Shown here: positions 30,913 to 36,924 of the stretch, piece by piece
Numbering within the stretch: position 1 is the first letter of the stretch
Layout of the letters: each line of letters opens with the position of its first letter
Assembly (NCBI GenBank): GCA_013289395.1
Contig: JABCZY010000010.1
Location: 1-36,924, forward strand
Source of the DNA: Bacteroidota bacterium
GTDB lineage: Bacteria > Bacteroidota > Bacteroidia > JABEUT01
Direction: 5' to 3'
Length of the DNA stretch: 36,924 bases
Notes under the pieces: model-generated
What the model saw: the letters and a program-made list of their open reading frames with translations, nothing else
Databases searched by the model: none
What the model was told of the DNA's origin: nothing
Made by a program: the position numbers and the translations under genes

Positions 30913-31473
30913 ATGAGTATAGAGGTTGAAAAAAGTAATATTCAGGTGGTTAACTCACCTGCTGGTGTGGAAGGACCTGGTTTTTTTGCCACATCGGTAG
31001 ATAAAGTTGTGGGTATGGCGCGCAAGAATTCTATCTGGCCATTGCCTTTTGCTACATCATGTTGCGGTATTGAATTTATGGCTACCATGGCTGCCCACTA
31101 TGATATGGGTCGTTTTGGAGCTGAGCGTTTAAGTTTTTCTCCACGCCAGGCCGATTTGCTTATGGTAATGGGTACCATCGCAAAAAAAATGGCTCCTATT
31201 CTTCGCCAGGTATATATGCAAATGGCTGAACCAAGGTGGGTACTTTCAATGGGTGCATGTGCATCTAGCGGGGGTATTTTCGATACATATAGCGTGTTAC
31301 AAGGTATTGACAGGGTAATACCTGTTGACGTATATGTGCCAGGCTGCCCTCCTCGCCCTGAACAGGTGCTGGATGGTATTCTTAAAATTCAGGAACTGAT
31401 CCAGAACGAATCAATACGCAGAAGAGATACCCCTCAATATAAAGCCCTGTTGGCTGAATACGGAATAGAATAA
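30913..31473 (+). CDS. nuoB: NADH-quinone oxidoreductase subunit B (N2 cluster)
   Basis: Carries the terminal N2 [4Fe-4S] cluster that reduces quinone. The 186-residue protein holds the ligands C50 and C51 (ATSCCGIEFMA), C116 (SMGACASSGG) and C145 (VPGCPPRPE), all present. RFGAERLSFSPRQADLLMV and YVPGCPPRPEQVLDGIL are standard signatures. The gene sits 18 bases after nuoA and four bases before nuoC. Confidence 0.97.
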   Translation: MSIEVEKSNIQVVNSPAGVEGPGFFATSVDKVVGMARKNSIWPLPFATSCCGIEFMATMAAHYDMGRFGAERLSFSPRQADLLMVMGTIAKKMAPILRQVYMQMAEPRWVLSMGACASSGGIFDTYSVLQGIDRVIPVDVYVPGCPPRPEQVLDGILKIQELIQNESIRRRDTPQYKALLAEYGIE

Positions 31474-31477
31474 GTGT

Positions 31478-31981
31478 ATGGAAGATATATTGCCAGTAAT
31501 AGAAAGTAAACTTCGCGAAGCATTTGGCGATGCAATTATTTCAGCGGAAATGTCGAAAGACTTCCCGGTATTTACCATAAAAAAAGATAAGATAATAGAT
31601 GTTGTAAAGTTTCTTTATGACGAACCTGAAATGCAATTCCGTTTTTTAACCGACCTGTGCGGAATACATTTTCCTGATAACAAAGGCCAGGAGCTTGGTG
31701 TTATTTACCACCTGCATAACCTGCGCCGCAACTGGAGGATACGCCTGCGTATTTTCTTTGCCTTGAATGATTCAGTTGTTCCTACACTTACAACGGTTTT
31801 CTCTACGGCCAACTGGATGGAAAGAGAAACCTACGATTTCTTTGGCATTACATTTAAAGGGCATCCGAATATGAAACGTATTTTGAATGTAGATGATCTA
31901 GGAGGATTCCCTATGTTAAAGGAATTTCCGTTGGAAGACCCAACACGTACAGATAAGAACGATTCAATGTTCGGACGATAA
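31478..31981 (+). CDS. nuoC: NADH-quinone oxidoreductase subunit C (30 kDa)
   Basis: Structural peripheral-arm subunit without cofactors, in contact with NuoD. The 167-residue length fits an unfused NuoC (in E. coli nuoC and nuoD are fused; here they are separate). Signatures are FLTDLCGIHFPD, GVIYHLHNLRRNWRIRLRI and ETYDFFGITFKGHPNMKRIL followed by FPLEDPTR. The stop is 14 bases before nuoD. Confidence 0.95.
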   Translation: MEDILPVIESKLREAFGDAIISAEMSKDFPVFTIKKDKIIDVVKFLYDEPEMQFRFLTDLCGIHFPDNKGQELGVIYHLHNLRRNWRIRLRIFFALNDSVVPTLTTVFSTANWMERETYDFFGITFKGHPNMKRILNVDDLGGFPMLKEFPLEDPTRTDKNDSMFGR

Positions 31982-31995
31982 TAATATTCTGAAGT

Positions 31996-33243
31996 ATGGC
32001 TCAGGTAAAAGATAAAAAGGAAAAGATGGTGCAACAAACAGCACCGGAGACAGCTGAGAAGCTTGACGAAAAAGAATATTCCATTCTGAATCTTGGCCCT
32101 ACGCACCCTGCTACACACGGGGTTTTCCAGAATATTCTTAAAATGGATGGTGAAATTATTGTTGATTCAGAACCTACCATTGGCTTCATACATCGTGCAT
32201 TTGAAAAACTTTCTGAAAGAAGACCATATAACCAGATCACTCCTATAACCGACCGCCTTAATTACTGTTCATCACCAATCAATAATATTGGTTGGCATAT
32301 GACGGTGGAGAAACTTATAGACGCCAAGATTCCTAAGCGTGTGCAATACATGCGTATTATAATTATGGAACTGGCACGTATTGCTGATCATTTGGTTTGC
32401 AATAGTGTAATTGGCGTTGATGCCGGAGCACTGACCGGATTTGTATATGTATTTGAAGAACGCGAAAAGATCTATGAGATCTACGAGTCGATATGTGGTG
32501 CAAGGTTAACCACAAACATTGACCGTATCGGTGGTTTTGAACGTGACTGGTCTGACGTAACCTGGGCCAAGATCAAAAAATTCATGAAAGATTTTCCGGC
32601 AGTGTTAAAAGAATTTGAGAAGCTTCTGGTGCGTAATCGCATATTTATGGACCGTACCATTGGCGCCGGACCGATAAGTGCTGACAGGGCGTTGAATTAT
32701 GGTTTTACTGGCCCTAATTTGCGTGCAGCAGGTGTTGATTACGACGTGCGTGTAATGAACCCGTATTGCAGTTACGAAGAATTTACGTTTGATATTCCTG
32801 TTGGCACCCATGGTGATACCTACGACCGGTTTATGGTGCGTGAACATGAAATATGGGAAAGCTATAGTATCATTCAGCAAGCCTTAGATAAAATTGACAA
32901 GATGCCTGAAAAGGATTTTCATGGCAATGTCCCTGACTTCTACCTGCCTCCGAAAGAGGAAGTTTATAATAATATGGAAGCTCTTATTTATCACTTTAAA
33001 ATAGTAATGGGCGAAACCAATATTCCTAAGGGCGAAATTTATCATGCTGTGGAAGGTGCTAATGGCGAACTTGGTTTTTACCTGGTAAGCGATGGCGGAA
33101 GAACACCTTACAGGTTACACTACCGCAGACCATGCTTTATATACTACCAGGCATATCCTGAAATGGTACGTGGTAATATGTTATCGGACGCTATTGTAAC
33201 ATTAAGCAGCCTTAATGTTATTGCCGGTGAACTTGATGCATAG
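31996..33243 (+). CDS. nuoD: NADH-quinone oxidoreductase subunit D (49 kDa)
   Basis: Forms the quinone pocket of complex I together with NuoB. The 415-residue protein begins with a charged extension of about 27 residues and then LNLGPTHPATHGVFQ, where H37 and H41 lie in the quinone-site loop. TIGFIHRAFEKLSERRPYNQ, DRLNYCSSPINN and GANGELGFYLVSDGG are family signatures. The last residues (SSLNVIAGELDA) are the normal NuoD end, so it is complete. No nuoG, H or later subunit follows; the next gene is a methyltransferase with its own promoter. Confidence 0.97.
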   Translation: MAQVKDKKEKMVQQTAPETAEKLDEKEYSILNLGPTHPATHGVFQNILKMDGEIIVDSEPTIGFIHRAFEKLSERRPYNQITPITDRLNYCSSPINNIGWHMTVEKLIDAKIPKRVQYMRIIIMELARIADHLVCNSVIGVDAGALTGFVYVFEEREKIYEIYESICGARLTTNIDRIGGFERDWSDVTWAKIKKFMKDFPAVLKEFEKLLVRNRIFMDRTIGAGPISADRALNYGFTGPNLRAAGVDYDVRVMNPYCSYEEFTFDIPVGTHGDTYDRFMVREHEIWESYSIIQQALDKIDKMPEKDFHGNVPDFYLPPKEEVYNNMEALIYHFKIVMGETNIPKGEIYHAVEGANGELGFYLVSDGGRTPYRLHYRRPCFIYYQAYPEMVRGNMLSDAIVTLSSLNVIAGELDA

Positions 33244-33280
33244 TATACGCATTCAATTTTCTTCTTTGTTCCAAAACAGC

Positions 33281-33288
33281 TACCTTTG
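33281..33288 (+). promoter_or_regulatory. Promoter -7 box for the methyltransferase
   Basis: TACCTTTG matches TAnnTTTG and gives a leader of about 12 bases before the ATG at 33305. It supports separate transcription from nuoD. Confidence 0.45.
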
Positions 33289-33304
33289 ATTACCTGAACA
33301 AAGC

Positions 33305-34201
33305 ATGGAAGAAGCATATCCTCAACATACTCAATGTTTAATTAGCAGATCAAAGGATCTTAGAACATTAAAGAGATATGAGCGACATTACTTGGTAAAA
33401 AGCCATCCTGCCGGATTCGTTTTTTGTTCCCGCATTCCCAGCCAAAAAGAACTCGAGGAGCATTATGGCGCTTACCCAAGAAATGAATATTATTCTCCTA
33501 TAACAAGGCTCAGATACAGGGAATTACTCACGGAGTTTGAACCATACCGGAAGACAAATAAGATACTTGACGTAGGATGTGGAACAGGTTTCTTTTTAGA
33601 AGTAGCAAAGGAAATGGGTTGGGAGGTATACGGAACTGAATTTGCCGATAATGCTGTAGAAATTTGCCGAAACAAAGGAATTATTATGCAAACAGGCCCA
33701 TTAAAGGCTGAAAACTATAGCTCCGAAATGTTTGACATAATTACTTCGTTTGAAGTATTGGAACATATAAATAACCCTATTGAAGAGGTAACCAATATTC
33801 ACAAAATACTGAGAAAAGGCGGGCTTGTATACCTTACCACACCTAATTTCAATGCCCTTGAGAGGTATTTGCTGAAGGATAATTATAACGTAATAGAATA
33901 CCCTGAACATTTAAGTTACTATACTGCTAAAACAGTAAATTATCTTTTCACAAATAATGGATTTAAGAAGAAAAAAATTAGAACTACGGGTATTAGTTTT
34001 TCAAGGTTAAAGACCAGTTTTCGTACCATGCGCCATGTTGAAAATAAGGAGCTACTAATTTCCGCAACCAGTTCAGATGAGCTAATGCGCGAAAGAAGCC
34101 AATCAAATCCATTATTTCGTGCAGTAATACAATTAATAAATGGTTTGCTCAACACATTCAAAGTAGGGAACTCGCTTAAAGGCTGGTTTATAAAAGAATA
34201 A
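33305..34201 (+). CDS. Class I SAM-dependent methyltransferase with a degenerate N-terminal zinc ribbon
   Basis: A 298-residue methyltransferase. The SAM-binding motif ILDVGCGTGFFLEVAKEMGW is at about residues 87-106, followed by motif II VYGTEFADNAV and DIITSFEVLEHINNPIEEV, typical of Methyltransf_11/23 proteins acting on sugars or small molecules. Relatives often start with a zinc ribbon (CxxC and CxxCGFVF). Here the corresponding residues are CLIS (C11 kept, second Cys lost) and SHPAGFVFCSRIPSQKELEEHY (both Cys lost), so zinc binding is doubtful although the fold may persist. The C-terminus ends in a lipophilic helix. Substrate unknown. It has its own promoter and converges with the next leftward gene. 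Confidence 0.85.
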   Translation: MEEAYPQHTQCLISRSKDLRTLKRYERHYLVKSHPAGFVFCSRIPSQKELEEHYGAYPRNEYYSPITRLRYRELLTEFEPYRKTNKILDVGCGTGFFLEVAKEMGWEVYGTEFADNAVEICRNKGIIMQTGPLKAENYSSEMFDIITSFEVLEHINNPIEEVTNIHKILRKGGLVYLTTPNFNALERYLLKDNYNVIEYPEHLSYYTAKTVNYLFTNNGFKKKKIRTTGISFSRLKTSFRTMRHVENKELLISATSSDELMRERSQSNPLFRAVIQLINGLLNTFKVGNSLKGWFIKE

Positions 34202-34209
34202 AAGCAGAA

Positions 34210-34617
34210 TTATTTTGCCCGCATTCTGTTATTCTTAGGGTTATGTTCTACTTCAGCAAGGCCCAACGCTTCCATTAATGGCGGAACGTACATTCCAAAA
34301 CGCCCACGCAAGCCTTTTTTAAGTCCATACCAACCACCTACAGGATTTTTAGGAGAACGTCCCCAGGCTTCAACAGTTCCTTCTTTAGCAGGCTTCTGTT
34401 CATCGGCACTGCCCAGTTCCATCCAATCGCCATGCTTTTTAAGCATTGCGTGCAAGTCATCAACGCAACGAAGGTCATAATGTAAAACAGTTTTTCCTAC
34501 CGTGCATACCAATAATTCTTTACCATCTTTTACTTCAGTATGCATGGTATAATCTGAAGTTAAGGGAGGTGTTTTTAACTTCATTGGTTTTTCTTTTGTT
34601 CCAATTTCTTTTTTCAT
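34210..34617 (-). CDS. Conserved protein of unknown function, last gene of the sigma-factor cluster
   Basis: A 135-residue cytosolic protein with no signal peptide or membrane helix. Residues 20-75 hold a small beta domain (LLVCTVGKTVLHYDLRCVDDLHAM). A tryptophan/glycine-rich stretch follows, WMELGSADEQKPAKEGTVEA and SPKNPVGGWYGLKKGLRGR, and the tail is basic (NNRMRAK). I do not recognise a named domain with confidence. It lies 11 bases downstream of the ABM-like gene in a run of leftward genes with the SRPBCC protein and the sigma factor, which suggests a shared regulatory unit. Confidence 0.6.
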   Translation of the reverse strand: MKKEIGTKEKPMKLKTPPLTSDYTMHTEVKDGKELLVCTVGKTVLHYDLRCVDDLHAMLKKHGDWMELGSADEQKPAKEGTVEAWGRSPKNPVGGWYGLKKGLRGRFGMYVPPLMEALGLAEVEHNPKNNRMRAK

Positions 34618-34628
34618 GATAATATGTT

Positions 34629-34943
34629 TTAGTTAAGAAATGAAGGGCTTGAAACACCAACCAGGCTTGGAAAATCTTGTTTAGGAGGTGCTTCCGGTCC
34701 GCTTGCTCTAAGTTGTTGCTGAAAGCTTATAAAGGAATGCAGTTCAAGCAATTGTTTTTCATCTTTTTCTGTTTTAAAGAATGCCAGATGGGTGAATGTT
34801 TTTTCATCGGGGCTGAGACATACATTGTAAAGCATGCCTGAATTATTAATGGCTTGCAAATCGCTCATTACCTTTTCTATGTTAGCCTTATTTTGTGCAG
34901 TGTATTCTGCTTTTGTAGTATAAACTACTCTTACAATTTTCAT
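34629..34943 (-). CDS. Small dimeric alpha/beta-barrel (ABM-like) protein
   Basis: A 104-residue protein. A short beta strand (KIVRVVYTTK), a helix (YTAQNKANIEKVMSDLQAI) and paired strands (MLYNVCLSPDEKTFTHLAFF) make a ferredoxin-like fold of the antibiotic-biosynthesis-monooxygenase or dimeric-barrel type. No catalytic residues can be named, and the monooxygenase label would be fold-level only. It sits one base from the SRPBCC gene's stop and 11 from the next gene, so it is almost certainly co-transcribed with both. Confidence 0.55.
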   Translation of the reverse strand: MKIVRVVYTTKAEYTAQNKANIEKVMSDLQAINNSGMLYNVCLSPDEKTFTHLAFFKTEKDEKQLLELHSFISFQQQLRASGPEAPPKQDFPSLVGVSSPSFLN

Positions 34944-34944
34944 A

Positions 34945-35394
34945 TTATTTGGTGTTAGTTAGGGTTTCGGCTTCTTTTTTCAGGTCGTTCGCAAATTGGT
35001 CAAATGATTCATCGAATGGTGGAATATATTTTGCAAATAGCGGAAACATAAGTCCTCCGATCTTCTCCGTCATGGAGAAATTAACTGAGCCATTACCACC
35101 ATTTGATAACGTATAGGTTCTATTACCCATAGCATCTCCCCAAACTAATTTCTTACCCGTTTCAAATTCTTTCACCTTTAATTTAAAGGTGCGCTTAGGG
35201 TCAAGTTTCGATTTAAGCTTAATAGTTTCTCCGGGTTTAATATTTCCTTCAATACCTATTACCGTAGTGTTCCATTTAGGATAATTCGCTGAATCGGTCA
35301 GTAAGCCCCATATCGTTTTGCTATCGGCCTTTATTTCAGTACTTACTGAAGTTTCGCGACTGAATGTGGTTTTTATTGTTGATGCTTTTGCCAT
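34945..35394 (-). CDS. SRPBCC/START-like ligand-binding protein
   Basis: A 149-residue protein of the polyketide cyclase/START superfamily. The N-terminal strand is followed by SKTIWGLLTDSANYPKWNTTVIGIEG, the normal helix-grip opening, and later GNRTYTLSNGGNGSVNFSMTEK. It closes with a long C-terminal helix (FDQFANDLKKEAE) over the cavity. Ligand unknown. It is the first gene after the ECF-type sigma factor, across a 66-bp gap that contains an 11-bp inverted repeat, and leads a three-gene run with one-base and 11-base gaps. Confidence 0.8.
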   Translation of the reverse strand: MAKASTIKTTFSRETSVSTEIKADSKTIWGLLTDSANYPKWNTTVIGIEGNIKPGETIKLKSKLDPKRTFKLKVKEFETGKKLVWGDAMGNRTYTLSNGGNGSVNFSMTEKIGGLMFPLFAKYIPPFDESFDQFANDLKKEAETLTNTK

Positions 35395-35404
35395 GATAAA
35401 TAAG

Positions 35405-35450
35405 GTTTTTTTGGTTCTATATTAGTTTAGACGTATGAGACCAAAAAAAC
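35405..35450. promoter_or_regulatory. 11-bp inverted repeat between sigma-factor and SRPBCC genes
   Basis: GTTTTTTTGGT (35405-35415) and ACCAAAAAAAC (35440-35450) are perfect complementary arms around a 24-base spacer. The T run is in the arm itself, not after the stem, so it is not a classical terminator. It fits an operator pair for a dimer, or an mRNA structure ahead of the SRPBCC start codon. Confidence 0.4.
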
Positions 35451-35460
35451 GATCAGATAC

Positions 35461-36261
35461 CTAATTTTTCACCAGGTATTCTTCCATTACATTTCGATTA
35501 TGTTCTAAATGATGCAGCTCAAGTTCTGAAGCAGCGGAATCAAACGGGTCAATAGATTTCACTATTTGAGTTCTCAGGTCAAAAAGCTCTTCTTTATTTT
35601 TTGTGCCGGCATCTCTTGCCATTTCAATTTTCATCAACTCCTTTTGCAGCTCATGCTTTGGGTTGAATATTCCATTTAACTCACTACACTGATGGCAAAT
35701 GCCTGTTTTATTGATCAGTGAACAACGCCTGTCGAATATTTCGATCATTTTCTGGCGGCTATTATGCAAAGCGTGTTTTACAACGCCTTCCGTAATATTC
35801 ATTATTTCAGCAATCTCCTGCACTTTGAATTCGTAAACTTCTTTCAAAAGAAGCACCACCTGTTGTTCAATAGGCAATGACTTTTCAATGCAGGTAAAAC
35901 AAAATGCAATATGTTCTCTTATTTCGAAATTGCCATGAGGAGAGGTTTGCCTGATGTTCATCATTTGCTTCAGAAACTCAGGTGAGCCCAAGGCCTTTTC
36001 TCTGCATATATCAGTAACTGTTTCGGGCCACAGTTTTTTTGAACGTAAAAAATCCTTGCTCAAGTTAGTTGCAATAGAAAATAGCCAGGTTTTTAATGTA
36101 GAATCAGAACGAAAAGACTGGATATTTTTAAATGCCTTTATATATGTTTCCTGAACAATGTCTTTTGAATCTTCAATACTGGCAGTCATTCTAAGTATGA
36201 ACGATCGCAGTTGAGGCCGATACTTCTCAAATTCTTCGGTCAATACCTGTTCATTGATCAT
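35461..36261 (-). CDS. ECF-type RNA polymerase sigma factor with cysteine motifs and C-terminal extension
   Basis: A 266-residue sigma-70 family protein. Region 2 lies at about 10-80 (DSKDIVQETYIKAFKNIQSF, then TWLFSIATNLSKDFLRSKK). Region 4 lies at about 120-178 (PIEQQVVLLLKEVYEFKVQE, then MNITEGVVKHALHNSRQKM). An extension of about 85 residues, unlike the short end of standard ECF factors, begins with GICHQCSELNGIFNPKHELQ. Two CxxC pairs are visible, C121/C124 within region 4 and C189/C192, with C180 near the second. They could bind zinc or sense redox state. No anti-sigma gene adjoins. The downstream SRPBCC operon is the likely target. It starts 19 bases after the pyruvate kinase stop. Confidence 0.85.
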   Translation of the reverse strand: MINEQVLTEEFEKYRPQLRSFILRMTASIEDSKDIVQETYIKAFKNIQSFRSDSTLKTWLFSIATNLSKDFLRSKKLWPETVTDICREKALGSPEFLKQMMNIRQTSPHGNFEIREHIAFCFTCIEKSLPIEQQVVLLLKEVYEFKVQEIAEIMNITEGVVKHALHNSRQKMIEIFDRRCSLINKTGICHQCSELNGIFNPKHELQKELMKIEMARDAGTKNKEELFDLRTQIVKSIDPFDSAASELELHHLEHNRNVMEEYLVKN

Positions 36262-36280
36262 GCTCAGAAAAAATCTTTGA

Positions 36281-36924
36281 TTAAATTATCTGGCTCAACT
36301 TCAACATATTGGTGCGGCCACGTTCTTTAATTGGTGTGCTGGCAATATTTATTACAAAATCACCCGGGCCCAATAGTTTCTGTTTATGCAGAAATGATTT
36401 TATTTCAGAGATGGTGTGGTCGGTGCTTAAATACTTATCGTAGTAGAAGCCGTGTACACCCCAGAGCAAGCTTAATGTAGTTAGCAGTGTGGAGTTATCG
36501 GTAAAAATAAATATGTTGGCTTTGGGCCTGTGACTTGAAAGCTTGAATGCAGTATATCCCGAATTGGTCATAGATGCAATTGCTTTAACACCCGCATGCC
36601 TGGCCATTACACAGGCGTTGTAGCAAATAGAGTCAGATATAAATGTTTGTGTTTGCAATATCGGATGGTGTTCACGATAATAAACACTGTTCTCATTATC
36701 TTCAATATGCTTTGCAATTTTATGCATATACTGTACAGCCCTTACAGGGTACTGGCCTACCGAAGTTTCTTCACTTAACATAACTGCATCAGCACCATCA
36801 AGCACTGCGTTTGCAACATCGTTAACCTCGGCGCGGGTGGGAGAGAAGTTGGTTAACATGCTCTCCATCATTTGCGTAGCAATAATTACCGGCTTTGATG
36901 CCTCAATGCATTTACGTACCAGCA
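36281..36924 (-). CDS. pyk: Pyruvate kinase, C-terminal part (cut by window edge)
   Basis: The frame is open to the right edge, so this is the last 214 residues or so of a longer gene. Before the first ATG in the window (36871) the frame still codes for [16 protein letters not shown], and that Met is internal. ATQMMESML and [20 protein letters not shown] with [13 protein letters not shown] are the strongly conserved end of the pyruvate kinase barrel. The rest is the C-terminal allosteric domain ([22 protein letters not shown]). It makes ATP and pyruvate from phosphoenolpyruvate and ADP in glycolysis. The typical GE[TS]A has Glu-Glu (SEETS) here, a variant seen in Bacteroidota. Confidence 0.95.
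   Translation of the reverse strand, partial: LVRKCIEASKPVIIATQMMESMLTNFSPTRAEVNDVANAVLDGADAVMLSEETSVGQYPVRAVQYMHKIAKHIEDNENSVYYREHHPILQTQTFISDSICYNACVMARHAGVKAIASMTNSGYTAFKLSSHRPKANIFIFTDNSTLLTTLSLLWGVHGFYYDKYLSTDHTISEIKSFLHKQKLLGPGDFVINIASTPIKERGRTNMLKLSQII

Noticed and set aside
36596-36778. 60-codon plus-strand frame opposite pyruvate kinase
   Set aside because: Antisense to conserved pyruvate kinase sequence, short and featureless.

Overview
The window reads as chromosomal DNA of a low-GC member of the Bacteroidota, probably close to Chitinophagales or Sphingobacteriales. The main grounds are repeated TAnnTTTG promoter -7 boxes, a TonB receptor paired with a DUF4249 lipoprotein, TPR proteins fused to HTH or SpoIIE output domains, a GbsR-type regulator, and A-rich translation starts with little Shine-Dalgarno signal. 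I see no rRNA, tRNA, CRISPR array, transposase or phage gene.

Layout, left to right. Positions 1-563 hold the start of a LutB-like iron-sulfur protein and rpiB, both leftward. A 505-bp AT-rich spacer with divergent promoters and several GTTAA dyads leads to nadA and an exported MORN/YwqK-repeat protein. At 3.6-6.0 kb a leftward MFS exporter and isochorismatase-fold hydrolase diverge from a GbsR/MarR-type regulator across a perfect 18-bp palindrome. A TonB receptor and DUF4249 lipoprotein follow, then marC, a VIT1/CCC1-family transporter and a tryptophan 2,3-dioxygenase family gene, all rightward.

The 0.8-kb convergent gap at 11.5-12.3 kb carries five near-identical copies of the palindrome GTTCCACGTGGAAC, which closely resembles the ParB-binding site parS. 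mnmG, a common origin-proximal gene, lies next to it. This is probably the chromosomal centromere cluster and is the strongest non-coding signal here.

From 14.2 to 18.6 kb are two polytopic membrane proteins (at least one GT-C-like), a short-chain dehydrogenase and a phytanoyl-CoA dioxygenase family protein translationally coupled to it. Then come psd and two tandem OmpA-domain paralogues joined by 4-bp overlaps. Complex I genes are split: nuoE-nuoF at 21.9-23.8 kb and nuoABCD at 30.5-33.2 kb. Between them lie a TPR/HTH membrane regulator, a GAD/Tdi1-like immunity-type protein, a WG-repeat protein, a small membrane protein and a TPR/SpoIIE phosphatase. The two TPR proteins share the same sensor architecture with different outputs.

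The right end has a methyltransferase with a degraded zinc ribbon, then leftward genes. In transcription order these are pyruvate kinase (cut by the window edge), an ECF-type sigma factor with two CxxC motifs, an SRPBCC protein, an ABM-like small protein and an unrecognised conserved protein.

Assignments come from reading motifs and layout only. No similarity search was run.
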